A DNA stretch of 64,000 nt, from NCBI GenBank assembly GCA_036674765.1, contig JARVKI010000102.1, forward strand, positions 62,001 to 126,000. The letters are read 5' to 3'. This document shows, one piece after another, positions 37,001 through 48,659 of this stretch; position 1 is the first letter of the stretch; each line of letters starts with the position of its first letter. The stretch is from Seiridium cupressi (lineage: Eukaryota > Ascomycota > Sordariomycetes > Amphisphaeriales > Sporocadaceae). The notes beneath the pieces were generated by a model. It was not told where the DNA came from, searched no databases, and was given only the letters and a program-made list of their open reading frames with translations. The position numbers and the translations under genes are program-made.

Positions 37001-40000
37001 GGAATGCTTCCACACGGGTAAAGGGGACCTCCGGGGTCAGCTTGGTTGCCACCAAGGGGTAGAGCAAGCAGTAGTAGATGATCTGTGCAAACATGCCGGT
37101 ACTGGTGAAGTCACCTATTCCGACAAAGGCTCCTGATTGTATGGGCTTTAACTTTGGCTCATACACGACTTCTTCAAAGGGCTGCCCGGTTTTCTTAGCC
37201 ATGAGCTTGCGATAGGACGCTTCTGACTCTTCCCTGTGGTTCTTGTTGTAATGCGCTATATAGGGGTCAATGTCTTCGATGAATTCAGGTTTGAGTTCAA
37301 AGGTGCCCACGTCCGAGACCCCGTCAGGGCCCTTGTAAGTAGACACCTCATCAAGTACTTGCTGGAAGTCCTCTTGCTCATGGAATCTGTCCGGGAGCTT
37401 GCTGCAGATCTCGTTGAATGAGAGCGGCCGGAAACAGAGAACGTGAGTCACGTCGCGCCGCATAGCCATGAGATGGGTCTCGTGCTTGTCCCGAGTAGGA
37501 ATAAGCGAAGTCCTGTCACTCAAAAGGACGATCAGGAGGTGTATCATGTCCTCAATGACATCGAGATGCTGACTCTCATCTTGACCTTCAGTCGTTTGCT
37601 CGAAGAAGCCCTTGACCCATTTCTCCATCCCGAATCGGTCCACAATCGAAACAAGGACACGGCTTGGGTCGCAGACAACCATTGCAGTCTGCAACAAGAA
37701 GATGTCTCGATGATGTGTATGGTTGCGATGGAGTTGGTTCCTGTACGTGATTGCTTGATGCCGAAGACTGATGCCGTTGCGAACCCACATGCTTGCCTTG
37801 ATCTGTGCAAGCCAGGCGCAGACTCGTAAAGGGTAGTCGAAAGCAGCCATCAGGTAATCCTGGGGCGCATAATCGCGTTTGGGCATAGCCTTGCGTCCCA
37901 TGGACTTGGGTTTCATCTTCAATTCTTGAGACGTGAAGCTTAGGATGGATGTTAGTTGCTGGGGAGACATGTGCTTCCCACACTCGATAAGCCACGACAG
38001 CGTGTAATGGAGGGCGTGGTGAAAGCTAATCGGCTGTTCTTCGACAACGAACTTGACGACATCAAACTTGACGGATTCGCCAGCGAACTCAAAATCACTA
38101 AGTTGTTTGAAGCGAATTTCATCCTTGATCTCCGCCTGGATGAATCTGGCACGCTCCGCCCCGATAGAGTTAACAATGACATTCTTAGCGGTCAGTCTTA
38201 TAGCTTTCGAGATGTATTGCAGGTCGTCCTCGGGAAGGTTGCGGAAGGAGTCGGCAAGTAGCCTGCAGAGCTGGTTGATCTCACGTGTCATCAACGAAGC
38301 ACCAATCCAGCTATCAGTCTCGTATTCAACATGCTCACCGACCGCCCTAGTGTTGGGGCATATTCCTTGGTGAAGCTTAACCAGATCGAGGAACTGCAGG
38401 AGATATCTCTCTTCTGTCCTCATTCGCTCTTGGACATGTGGCGAGCCGAACAAATATTTGATGTCCACGTAGAAGTGGTACATTCGTCGATTGGTGACGG
38501 AACCTGTATCAAAGCCGAGAACTGCACTGGACGAGACCTCCCATGGATGTCCCACTTGTCTAGTCGTGAGGAAAGTGTATAGGATAGCTAGGAGATTGGT
38601 CAAAAAGTTGCCACGCTCCACGACCTCGGCTGTAATAGAAGGTGTTGTAAGCATTTGAAGAGATATATTGATGATGGAGTGATCGGGCTCGCGGTCTCCA
38701 ATCAGATAGAGCTGCGCGAGCGTCGTGTAAAGTGCGGCAAACCGGAGACCGAGTATCCGTTTGAAGGCGGGAATGGTAACAACCGTGGAAATGTATAGGG
38801 AGCGTAGATCTTGGCGAACTTTTTTCCACATTCTCAGGTCGAATAAGATCAGCCAGTCAAGACGCACCCGCTCGAAGACATCCTCGAAGGTGCGTTCCGT
38901 CGCAGGTTCTAGATATGCTGCGGGCGCTTCGACCCAGTACTTCCCTGGGCGCGGGGGGTCTGAAGTATCCCCTTTATTCTGACCAGGCGTCTTGGGCACC
39001 TCCAAGTTGACCTTCGCGTATACCGTTGGTGCTATTAGCGGCTCAGCTGTATCCGAATCAGATGGTGTCAGTTCCCGGTCTCGTGTCGTGCGTCTTGGCA
39101 CGGGGGGCGGAGGCGGAGGGGGCGGCGGATATCCTGCCATCGTGGCCTCTTCTTCCTCAAGCGCGTCTCCGGTGACGTCGGGATTTCGCCAATCGGACAT
39201 GTTCACATCGCCAGGGGGTCCCGCATCAATCATCATTACATCGCCATCGAGATCGTCATCATCGTCGTCGTCGTCGTCGTCATTATCATTATCTTCGTCG
39301 TCACTCCCAGGCGTTTGATTTCCATCGTCATCATCGTCCGAGTTGTCTAACATGTCAGTCAGGGTCGCCGTGGTCATCTGAGCTCCCGCAGCGTTCATCC
39401 GTGCGAGAATACGCGCGCGTCTCATAAAGTAGCGTGCGGTTTCGTTCTGCTCGTGCATCTGCTCGATCATATCCTCGTCCTCTATCCCCGGAGGATTGCT
39501 AGCATGGGCAGCAGGACTGCCTTCCCTCCAAGACTTTAAAAGTTCTTCGCAAACGATCTGCCTGAGAACGCTGCCATCAGTTCCCACGAAGCAACCGGCG
39601 ATGTCGTTCAACCAACTAATCATGGTCCCGCACATCTGCTCTCGAAATGTGTCGCGCGATGATCGTATAGTGACAGTGACCTTGATTTGCTCCAGTACCT
39701 TGGCTACGCGGAGGAGGTGGTCGATATCGACGTCGTACATGAGGATACTGCGGCCGATGCTATCTGTCTCTAGAGCCCTCTTATAACCTTCTGGCATGGT
39801 GGTCCTACAAGCCCTTGCAACCTGCGACTGGACTTCCTCGACAGTATGCTTCTCATCATTCCAGAGCAGAACTGCCCATTCGCCAGGTGGCTCCAGGTCG
39901 CCGCCGCAGTATACGGAGTTGAGGCGCGACGATTTCTCATCCTGCTCGATAGACTCTCTAGTCTTAGGTTGCCTCAACTGCTCTGGGGCGCAGGAGATGA

Positions 40001-40589
40001 CGTCGCATATGAAGTCCATGACTCGGGCTACAGTCATTCGGATGTTGTTCGCCAGATCAGGGGCCAGACCTGCTGCCTCTTTGCCTTTGCCCTTGGACCG
40101 ATCCCCATGAAGTTCGGAATGTATGGTGCAGTAGACGGGCCGTTTCCATGCTTCCGGGTCACCACAGTCACAGCAGCCGCTATTCCCAGGAGAAATAGTA
40201 ATCTTGACCATGTGGCCCTCGTGATCGGTCGCATCGAAGCATTTGCTGCAAAGAACGCAGGTTTCGTCGGCGCTGCATGTACGGCACCCGTAGGAGGCCT
40301 CGCCGGCTCGGAATATGTGGCCACAAGCCTTTCCTCTTGCCGCTTCTGTGTATTCTGCGCCCTCCACAGCACCCTGAGCTTCTCTGAGTTTGAGTGTCGT
40401 CTGGGGGGTGATCTTGCCCTCGGGGAAGAACATGCGCATGTATTCTGGCCGCCCCCCGGCCATCGACCAGAACAGATTGTACAGGAGATCGCGAGAAGCC
40501 GCATCGCTGTACCGGTATCCGTGTCGTCTCGGAAGCTCTATGAGGTGCTGGCAGAGCTGCAGCTCCTGTGTCGACAAAGTCGGCTCCAT
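34065..40589 (-). CDS. ubr1: E3 ubiquitin ligase UBR1 (N-recognin)
   Basis: Recognises destabilising N-terminal residues and ubiquitinates substrates with an E2 of the Rad6 type (Arg/N-degron pathway). Exons 40589..34390 and 34329..34065 (60-bp intron, LFK-CQRN) give 2154 residues, normal for the family. The UBR-box zinc domain covers about 88-158 (CGHIFRAG, CRTC, CVLCSKCF, CCDCGDPEAW). A ClpS-like N-domain for bulky residues follows at about 225-310 (EWAVLLWNDEKHTVEEV). An acidic Asp tract and a proline run lie near 410-500, both encoded by simple repeats. The RING-H2 lies at about 1460-1525 (CGHIMHYSCFETYI to FVCPLCKALGN). The C-terminal cap contains CLFCGDIFCGQ and ends in RYGEVDVGLRHGRLLYLN. 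The second exon is needed to finish this UBR-cap. ATG 40589 begins MEPTLSTQELQL. Confidence 0.96.
39108..39310 (-). repeat. Coding simple repeats in ubr1 (poly-Pro and poly-Asp)
   Basis: On the plus strand GGCGGAGGCGGAGGG near 39108-39128 encodes a run of nine prolines on the minus strand, and a (TCG/TCA)n tract near 39250-39310 encodes an Asp run. Both lie between the ClpS-like and central regions and are likely length-variable linkers. Confidence 0.8.
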
Positions 40590-41542
40590 GTTCAAGGCCT
40601 AGGATGGTTCATCATACAACAAGGCGCACTGGAATCGAGCTGCGGCTGTATTGTCGTCAACAAGAGGCCGCGTCGGTCGAAATTTCCGGGTCGATAGGCG
40701 TTCTTCTAAATCTAGTTTGTATGGCAAAGTCAAGATGTAAAGGTGAAATGTCGTGACTAGACGGCTAAGGTAGATGGATAGATGGATAGATGGATGTCTT
40801 CGTTGACAGCTGATGGTGGGGTTCTGACGACACGGAAGCTAACCACGACCTGTTGCGTGGCGAGACGTGAACAGACCACAGTCTGAGCAAAGAGGAAGGA
40901 ATTACTTATGGGAAGAGGATGGCAACATGGACGTTGGTAGATATTCACCAAGGGTTATTGGAAATGGCCCGTCACCAATCCTAGGAAAGGCCAGGGCTGC
41001 CTTGTGGAGGGGCAATGTGCCAGCGGCGACTTCTGCGTCGTGGAGCTCAACTTTTCAGCAAGAGCTGCGAGAACGCGAAGAAACATCAGATATGAAATGC
41101 GTTCCGGGGCTGAAGCTCTCTCGGGTTACAAGCCAAGTCTGACTCAAGTGCACTCTTGTCATTACTTGCACCTTGGAGAGAGACTAACTACAGGCAAGTT
41201 CGCTGAGGCCTGATCAGCCGAGGCAGCAACGCAGCCACGCATTACATCACAACCTAGAACAAGCGTACCGACTCTCTAGGCCGTACACGGTATTGTGATC
41301 TGAGGCGCTCATTGCTAGATGAGCTACTAATAGCAATATCGACCGTCTAGAGAGGTCGACTTTAAACCCCCAGGAAACCACACGTAGATACGGCGTGCCG
41401 CAGGTATCGAAAGCCAGGTCGCACGGAGTCATTGCGTGTTTAATGAAATGTATCTGGACCATCTATAATGTACAGAAGTACAGGAGCAGCTCGAGTCTTC
41501 ATCTTGTCGCGCGTAATTCGCTACTAATCCACGACCGACCGC
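40590..41542. other. Region between the QCR9 stop and the ubr1 start
   Basis: About 950 bp serving as the 3' end of QCR9 and promoter of ubr1, both minus strand. It contains a (GATA/GATG)n tract at 40772-40796. No further gene is seen. Confidence 0.6.
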
Positions 41543-41965
41543 TTATTCCTCGTCCTCGGCCTCCTCGTTCTGGGCGTATCGGCTTCGAATGTCCTTCCAT
41601 TGACGCTGCCCGGTTGTTAGTAGTCACATCCCGTGGCGAAGGGAATCAAACTAATACGTACTCCGCGGTTCATGTTATCCCATAGCCTGTTCATGCCCTG
41701 GTTGTAAAAACTACCTCATCGTCAGCTATTGCGCCCTTCGTGTTGCCAGTCCAGGTCTACCCACAGCTCAAAGGCGAAACCACCACCAAAGACAGCACCC
41801 AGCATTTGCCAGTTTCTTCGGAAGAAAGCGCTACACAGTCACGGTCAATATCGGGATTCGTGGGTCTCGGGGTTTGTCGACGAACTTGTAGACAGGAGAG
41901 CCGGCCTGTTGCGCGATTAGTAACTCGTCTCATTCGTGGCGCCTGGTGTGCTTAATACGTACCAT
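41543..41965 (-). CDS. qcr9: Cytochrome b-c1 complex subunit 9 (QCR9), five tiny exons
   Basis: Small single-helix subunit of respiratory complex III in the inner mitochondrial membrane. Too short to appear as an open frame; assembled from five exons: 41965..41963, 41905..41886, 41830..41765, 41710..41662 and 41605..41543, giving 66 residues. The product starts MAGSPVYNAFFRRNWQMLG, the family signature, continues with a hydrophobic helix (AVFGGGFAFEL), then MNRLWDNMNRGRQWKDIR, and ends in an acidic EEAEDEE tail. The coding part of exon 1 is only the ATG, with the donor GTACGT directly after it. Introns are 57, 55, 54 and 56 bp and all GT-AG. Intron 3 needs the donor GTGGGT (41764) rather than GTAGAC three bases later to stay in frame. 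Divergent from PYM, with 458 bp between start codons. Confidence 0.9.
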
Positions 41966-42423
41966 TGTGACGGATTGGAGCAGTCGCTCGGTATGCGATG
42001 CAGTTTGTATTAGTTGGATGGCTGCGGAGGGTGGTTGTCGCTCGATTGATTGCGTTGTTCAAGCAAATCTAGAGGCAGAACAGGGCGCTCGAACTTCTTG
42101 CTCAGATTTGGGAATTGGCCGTTTCCGATTGGCCAGAGCTTTGAGCCTTTGCGACCCCACTGTGCACATGGTTCGAGCTGAGAACGAGAACACCCTCAGG
42201 CTTGTGTCTCCGAAGCCAAAGGGTGTCGTCCGCTGCCGCCTATATTTGCAGCTCATCGCTCTGCTTCTTCTATTCTGGGAAGGGCCACCTGTGGTCTTGC
42301 CCTTGTATCCTGCCCTTCCTCCCGTCGATTTCGCTCATACATTTTTTCTCTCCTTCTTTTTCGGTTGAGTACCGCGACTCGGGGAGCCGCAGCTCACTTT
42401 TGTGCCCCGCCACTACCGTCACG
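41966..42423. promoter_or_regulatory. Divergent promoter between QCR9 and PYM
   Basis: 458 bp separate the two start codons and contain no other gene. A pyrimidine-rich tract (about 42295-42365) precedes the PYM ATG and is typical of fungal leaders. Specific factor sites were not identified. Confidence 0.5.
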
Positions 42424-43014
42424 ATGCCTTCGGAGCCCTCCACTTCAGGCATTGTCGTTGATGAGAACAGTGGCGAACGGCAAATCCCAGAGTCTGTTCG
42501 TGCAGATGGAACTACGAGAAAGGCAATCAAAATTCGACCAGGGTACCGACCACCGGAAGATGTCGAGATCTATAAAAACCGTACTGCCGAAGTCTTCAGG
42601 AACCGAGGGAAAGGGGGCGTCATAGGCGCCGATGGCTTGAAGGATCAAAAGCTCGAGCTGGCTTCAGCTGCAAGTAACAAGAATGCCAAGCGCCGCGAGG
42701 CACGGAAAAAGGCCAAGGACACTGTGGGGGAGCCGTCTGCTGAGAAGCCGAAGGAGGAGCCCAAGGCCGAGGAGCTCGACCCCGAAGCTGAGAAGGAGAA
42801 GAAAGCTCGCAATCTCAAGAAAAAGCTGAAACAAGCGAAGGATTTGAAGATTAAGAAAGATGAAGGGCAGTCGCTGCTCCCTGAGCAGATTGCCAAGGTT
42901 ATCAAGATCAATGAACTGATCAGGGAATTAGAAGCGCTGGGTTTCGATGCTGATGGCGAGCCGAAAAGTACCAATGGGACTTCCAAAATTGCAAACAGCA
43001 AGGCCGAAGGCTGA
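42424..43014 (+). CDS. PYM (partner of Y14 and Mago), exon-junction-complex recycling factor
   Basis: Ribosome-associated protein that removes the Mago-Y14 core of the exon junction complex from spliced mRNA in the cytoplasm. Single exon, 196 residues. The N-terminal Mago-binding (WIBG) domain is clear at about 16-62: GERQIPESVRADGTTRKAIK, then RPGYRPPEDVEIYKNR and FRNRGKGG. The middle is Lys/Glu-rich and coiled (EKEKKARNLKKKLKQAKDLK), ending in a short helix LLPEQIAKVIKINELIRELE, as in other PYM proteins. ATG 42424 follows CACG and begins MPSEPSTSG; upstream in-frame sequence is pyrimidine-rich leader. The size fits the family. Confidence 0.9.
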   Translation: MPSEPSTSGIVVDENSGERQIPESVRADGTTRKAIKIRPGYRPPEDVEIYKNRTAEVFRNRGKGGVIGADGLKDQKLELASAASNKNAKRREARKKAKDTVGEPSAEKPKEEPKAEELDPEAEKEKKARNLKKKLKQAKDLKIKKDEGQSLLPEQIAKVIKINELIRELEALGFDADGEPKSTNGTSKIANSKAEG

Positions 43015-44112
43015 GATCATACTCTTCTCTCATCTCAACACATACCATTCTGAATAAGGTCTGGAGCGAGGCGCCAAAACAGAGTTCGATTCGCGGGTAT
43101 ACATCAGTAATCAAGTGCATGATAACCACAGCCAAGGTTAACCAACCACGAAGTCCCTGGATCCGCGCTATTTTTGTCGAGTGCCGCGGTTACATGTCTG
43201 GTGAGCTATCTTGGAGAATTTATGGAATGAGAAATGCAGCGATAGATAAGTTAATCTGGCGGACCATGCCGGTAAATATTGACTGCGTGTGGTCCCACTG
43301 GAAAGCTGAAGGTGTCGCTTTTGGTACAGATATTGGCGAATCATCGTTGAATACAACATCTAGATCTAAATGATCTGGCTATTGCTCTGGCGAAACATTA
43401 TTGATATGGTCTATTTTGGTGATAAATATTAATTTCGATGACAATTTGTCTTTTATAATTATGAATTTTTTAGACTACTTAAATATTCTCGAAACGGTGA
43501 TTATTTATAATAGAAAAAAGAAGAAGAAGAAGAAAAAAAAAGAAAAAAAAGGGAGCGTTCGAGAGTCTTCAACTTACTACTCAAATAAGCAAAACATAAT
43601 TATAACTGCTTTCGGACCGTAAAATTAAACACTAGTAAACGTTAACAATCCATCTTTATTAGACTACTATAATATAGCACATTTCAATCCATTTCTCTTC
43701 GTCTAATAATATAATCGTAACGTTGTGACTCACTTCATAATCGATTTTACCACCAATAATTATATGCTATATCCTATATTATAACAAACTCCAACAAGGC
43801 TGTGAGCCCGACGCTATTGACAGGGACTCGATATACCAGCATGAATACCGCTATTGAGAAGGAAGATGTTGCAATTGGCAAATCTACCTTCACATATCGA
43901 CTATTTTTCATTTGTTCAAGACGATATATGACTAAGCATGCCGTGGCGGATCTCCATATTCTACAAATTAATCTCATACAAACAGACCATCCAAGAATCC
44001 GCACATGATTGGTTCACCCAAGAGAAGAATGGCACAAAGCCAAGTAGTTGTTTACACAGTTGTATAGGACCGCGGTTGAAGTTGTGGATCTATTCGGAGA
44101 CTCGAACCAAGC
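43015..44112. other. AT-rich intergenic region
   Basis: About 1.1 kb, strongly AT-rich from about 43370 to 43800, including a purine tract of A and G at 43513-43551. No gene is seen. The composition contrasts with flanking genes and would fit a degenerated repeat, but no element can be recognised. Confidence 0.6.
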
Positions 44113-45603
44113 TCATAATGGCCTTGTCGCAGTTCTGTACTCACATTCCAACCTGTAATCCCAAGCATGGTCACCCCACACCGCAACTGGCTTTCCTGCT
44201 CCCAGATCTGTCCAGGCCAAAATCGCAGCACTATCTCCGCCTTGGAATTGCAGTCCACGCAACGTGTGAGTTGAGCCAGTGGCGCCCTGTCTGTCGAAGA
44301 CACCGTTGCGCCTCCTGATGATTAATTCATAGGCATAAACGTGAAATTCTCCAAGGGGTGGGCTCCAGGTTACATCGTACTGGTCGCCATTCTGTGTGAT
44401 GTTGATGTTCGTAGGCAGTAACACAGTTTCCGGGTGAGCGATAGTGCTGATCGCTGTGGACCACTGAGACTTTGGCTGTGACTGATCGCCATATGTGGTA
44501 CGGACTTGGAATTCGTATAATGTGCGATTTGCGAGCCAGACTGCGTCAAGACGATTTGCATCAGCCTTCCCTGGGGTCCAATGTTTTTCACCAGCAGCGC
44601 GCATTCTGTACTCGTAGCCGAAAGCATCGTACACTGGATCCCAAGTTACCACAACGCCCTCCCGACGCGAAGCTGCCCTAACATTTCCAGGGCTTGAGAC
44701 ATGTGGGAATGTTGAATTCGACGGAATGACCAAGGGCTTTCCCTGGAACCCAAAGTCGTCGGTCGGCGTCTGGACGAAGGCGCTGGCAATCTCGTATTCG
44801 CCCATAAAGTTAAGGTGCAAGCCGTCGTATACATCACGGCAAGCGTGTTCATCGCAATCATAGAGTGATCGTAGATTGACCAGATGGATTTGTGACTCGT
44901 CCGTGCTCCATTCCTTGACTTTACCCTCCAGCAGGTTGTTGTACTGCTCGAGCTTGGCGAGGAGGCCATTTGGTGCCGAATCTGCAAGATAACTATGTTG
45001 CGGTACATTGGCCAGCGCGAAGTGTAGCCTCCAGTTTCCTGCGCGAGCATGGTCGATAAGAACCTTGACGTTCTCCAGAGTCTGTTCTGCAGTGGTAATG
45101 CTGAAGCCTATGTCATTAAACCCGAGCTCGACCAAGAGATAGTCAGGCTCGTACTCGACCACATGCTGTTGAATAATTTCTTTGGCAAGGCGGACTTGCC
45201 AACCCCAAACAGCGCAATGTCGCGAACCATTGCTACGGACAAATTCTTCAGAGTCTTCCATTTGCTTCGAGTAACCGCCACCATCTCTGATTACGAGATC
45301 AGGAAACGGTTCTCCGGGGATGATTGGAGGTAATGGAGGAGTCGCGGCCCTTGGGGGATTGGTGCCAGATCTAGGGCCAACGAATTCCAGGTTGAGTTTG
45401 TTTTCATTCTTCCACTGCCACAGTCTGTAACGCCATGTGAAGTCGCCTTGTCGTCCCTGTGTAATGGAGTCACCGACTATCATGACTTTTGTTGGCACTG
45501 GCGGTGGTACAGGCGTCGATGTCGTGGCTGCTATGAAGAAAGTGAAAAGCAGACATGAGGCCAGGACATTCAGAAGAGAATGAAAACCACTAATTCGGAC
45601 CAT
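44113..45603 (-). CDS. Secreted SGNH/GDSL esterase, CE3-like, with C-terminal FN3-type domains
   Basis: Probable extracellular carbohydrate esterase (deacetylase). Single-exon model of 496 residues. A signal peptide (MVRISGFHSLLNVLASCLLF and onward to about 28) precedes the SGNH domain: GDSITQG with nucleophile Ser46, then GDFTWRYRLWQW typical of CE3-like enzymes, GFND with Asn163, and DGLH with Asp260 and His263. Two fibronectin-III-like repeats follow from about 305 (VTWDPVYDAFGYEYRMR, YEFQVRTTYG, VTWSPPLGEFHVYAYEL). The C-terminal end is uncertain: a consensus donor GTGAGT at 44144 and an acceptor at 44090 would splice to an exon 44089..44052 and give 498 residues with a different tail. 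ATG 45603 gives the cleanest signal peptide; ATG 45663 lies upstream in frame. It neighbours the alpha-amylase gene, divergently oriented. Confidence 0.85.
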   Translation of the reverse strand: MVRISGFHSLLNVLASCLLFTFFIAATTSTPVPPPVPTKVMIVGDSITQGRQGDFTWRYRLWQWKNENKLNLEFVGPRSGTNPPRAATPPLPPIIPGEPFPDLVIRDGGGYSKQMEDSEEFVRSNGSRHCAVWGWQVRLAKEIIQQHVVEYEPDYLLVELGFNDIGFSITTAEQTLENVKVLIDHARAGNWRLHFALANVPQHSYLADSAPNGLLAKLEQYNNLLEGKVKEWSTDESQIHLVNLRSLYDCDEHACRDVYDGLHLNFMGEYEIASAFVQTPTDDFGFQGKPLVIPSNSTFPHVSSPGNVRAASRREGVVVTWDPVYDAFGYEYRMRAAGEKHWTPGKADANRLDAVWLANRTLYEFQVRTTYGDQSQPKSQWSTAISTIAHPETVLLPTNINITQNGDQYDVTWSPPLGEFHVYAYELIIRRRNGVFDRQGATGSTHTLRGLQFQGGDSAAILAWTDLGAGKPVAVWGDHAWDYRLECEYRTATRPL

Positions 45604-46638
45604 TTTGATGGTTTTGTGGGTGCAAAGCTTTCTTGTGGTGTGTTGATGAAGGAGAAATCCCATCAAAACATCCACACAGCCGAGGAGACCTCGGTCTCAT
45701 AACCACATAATTGAGCATATTTCTTTCTACGAAGATACCTTGCGGCCATTAGTTTAGCTCGATGGTCATCAGGTGCCCTTAAAATCGCCTAACTTGCGCA
45801 TCGGTATATTTTCTCATGGTGAAAAAGCACTCTTTCAAACTCACCAGCCTTTACTCCACGGTTGCGATGAATACCAAAATCGTTTAGACGGCGGTGGCAG
45901 TATCGATAAAATGATTTGATGGATTGTTAAAAACATGACTTGCAGACTGAGAAGACTGCTTTTATGGGTGACGCGAAAATGCTGGTTTGGGTAACGTTAG
46001 GTTCAGAGTCTTGAATTTCTAGGCGGAAGATGAATCATCTTCACAGCGGCAAATCTATCACGTAACTCAGTTGATTTCTTAATTAGCTGGTAAATTTCCG
46101 TGTACTTTTTAAAATACGTTGGCAGGACTGTTTCGGAGCATAAGTGCGCAACTTTCTCCCTCCTGTATAATAGCTATTCTATAATGCAGAAGTGTTGTAA
46201 AGTAGGAAATGAAGTACGCGACTTAGAGCAATCGCTAGGTATCTGATAAATCGTATCAGACCCTGCCATAATATCCTACCCCGTCTTTTCCCTACTTTAG
46301 TGAAACTTGAATGCTTCTAATGCTGCAAGGACATAAAAATTTCGGCCGTGAGACTTCAGTCTCGAGGACATTACGGTTCGAATATTTTGACTAGATCCAA
46401 TAATTCCGTAGTTGAGATAAAGTCAAAATCGTGAAATTTGGTGGTGCTAGAGCTATTTATGTTCCTACTTAAACCACCCCGCCAGGACAGAAGCAAGAGG
46501 AATTGCTCTTAGTCGCATTAGGGGAAGGCCTTATAAGAACAAGTTCCACGACACCAAATCTAGGAACATCCTTACCCAGTTTTCATAAAGACCAGTCTTA
46601 TCCAATCCCTCAGTTCGCAGATAGCTGTTCTCTACATA
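45604..46638. other. Divergent upstream region of esterase and amylase genes
   Basis: About 1 kb, AT-rich, between the two start codons of secreted carbohydrate-active genes, so shared regulation is possible. No gene or tRNA is seen. Near 46330-46390 a short hairpin-like stretch (GAGACTTCAGTCTC) is visible. Confidence 0.55.
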
Positions 46639-48535
46639 ATGAAATTCCGAAGCTGGCACCTGTGGCTCTGTGCCTTTCTTCAGGTAATTTCCAACTGCAT
46701 CCCTACAGACGTATCGTCGACTGACTACCAATCCTTCAGGCCTGGCAGCCTGGAAACGCAATGCCTACTGCTGGTATATCGGCGCACCAAAAGCACGAAA
46801 CCGTCGGTGTGCCCTACGAAGTGGGTGCGACTGTTTACCAAATCCTCGTGGATCGCTTTTATGATGGAGACACGAGTAATAACGGCCCCCTCGAAGATAC
46901 CGAAAGAGGAAGAGCCACCAACACGCTCAGCCAGACTGCGAGGACCCCAGAGGAGGCGTCCATCGATTGGAGATATCGGCTGATGAATGGTGGCGACTGG
47001 AAAGGCGTAACCAAGAAGATAGATTATATTGCGGGCATGGGGTTCAAAGCAATCTGGATTAGCCCCATTTCTGAGCCCCAGTTGTGGGCGTCCAAATTCC
47101 CAAAACATTGGATGCCAGCTTTCAGGAATGCATCTCCGGACGAATATATCACCCTACCTTCCGCCTACCATGGATACAATGCGTTTAACCCAGACGAGTA
47201 TAATCACTTCTTCGGGACTCGAGAAGACTTGCGAGATCTCGTCAATGCTGCGCACGATAGGTAGAATTTCCTTCTTGGTTCTTCCAGATTTGCAGGGAGA
47301 ATTGATGGAGGCTAACCGAGCGCAACAGGGGGATGTCTGTCGTTGTCGACATTGTAGCGAACCATGTCGGGTCCTTCCTCGACCCCCAGAAGAAGGAACC
47401 TGGCTACAGCCCCAAGTTCTTTGACGCTTCATACACAACGACCTATCGTCCTGCCCACCCCTGGGATAACACGTCTTGGTATAAGACGGACGAAGTTGCC
47501 GATGACCCCACATTGAAGCACAACATGGATTACCTCGTGTCTAAAGGGTTTACTGGTCTGGACAATTTCAATTATCGAAATACTGATACCAAGAGAGCAA
47601 TTCTCAACGCTACAGCCGAGCACATGGCATTTATCGGCGCTGACGCTATGAGGATTGATGCTGGCCTATATGTCTATCCGGCAGACCTCCACGACTACGA
47701 AAAGATCACCGGGCTCAAATCATTTGTCGAGATATTCGATGGTGATGTCAGGTTTATCAGTCAGTGGATGACCCAAGAACACCAGCGACTCGGGTCATGG
47801 GGTCTGCTGGATTTCCCAGTATACCATGCTATTCAGCACAACTTCGCTCAAGGGCGTCCTTTTACGGACTGGAACAAGTCCACTGTCGCTTCTGTATTCG
47901 CTCAAGACAACGTTTACGGCCGAAACGCCCTCAACCTGCAGACATTTGTAGATAATCACGACGTCGATCGTTTCCTGACCCAAGCGGGCGGCGATATTGA
48001 TAAACTCCATCAGGCGCTCATTTTCCTGTTTACTGTACGTGGTCAGCCTATTGTGCTTTACGGAACAGAGCAAGAAAAAGGGAATGATGGCGGCAAACCT
48101 ATCCAGGGCTTCTTCGCTGATACTAAAAATCGCTGGAGCATGTTTACGCGCGACGAATCCTCCGGAGAAGTCCTGCCAACGTATTTCCGAACAGATACGG
48201 GGATTTATCAGCTGGTCAAGAAGTTGAATGGGTTACGTGATCGATTTGCGGCCTTGAGGACGGGGTTGCAGCGGGAGGTCTGGGTCGACGACTCGGTATA
48301 TGCCTTTTCGCGGCAATGTGAGATTGCCGGTCCCGAGATTATTGCGATCTTCTCCATCGATCGTATACAGAGATGTCTCAGTATTCCTCTCCAGGGGAGC
48401 GCACTTCAAAAAGGGTCGAAACTCGTCAACGTATGGGACGACGACGACGTTATCCAGGTTGAGAACGTGAACGGCACCAATAAGGTTACCGTGTGCGTTG
48501 GAGCGTTCTCGAACAAGATATATCATGGATTATAA
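46639..48535 (+). CDS. Secreted alpha-amylase family glycoside hydrolase (GH13)
   Basis: Starch/alpha-glucan hydrolase. Exons 46639..46683, 46740..47260 and 47329..48535 give 590 residues. Exon 1 encodes just the signal peptide (MKFRSWHLWLCAFLQ). The (beta/alpha)8 barrel begins at VGATVYQILVDRFYDGD. The four GH13 regions are present: DIVANH (196-201), AMRIDAGLY with nucleophile Asp299, FVEIFDGD with acid/base Glu323, and FVDNHDVDRF with transition-state Asp400. A C-terminal beta domain follows (IAIFSIDRIQ to CVGAFSNKIYHGL). The sequence after the barrel start (GPLEDTERGR) differs from the classic Taka-amylase, so a CGTase- or maltogenic-like subfamily is possible. No starch-binding domain is seen. 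Intron 2 (68 bp) completes HDRGMSVVVD. The stop lies about 10 bp from a long compound microsatellite. Confidence 0.92.
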
Positions 48536-48541
48536 TACCTA

Positions 48542-48544
<3 letters not shown>

Positions 48545-48574
<30 letters not shown>

Positions 48575-48621
48575 CATACATACATACATACATACATACA
48601 TACATACATACATACATACAT

Positions 48622-48659
<38 letters not shown>

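Noticed and set aside
41762..41764. QCR9 intron 3 donor at GTAGAC (41760)
   Set aside because: It leaves the wrong phase for the FYNQGMN exon; the GTGGGT donor at 41764 fits.
44050..44110. GACTCGAACC as a tRNA B-box
   Set aside because: No A-box or cloverleaf can be formed around it.
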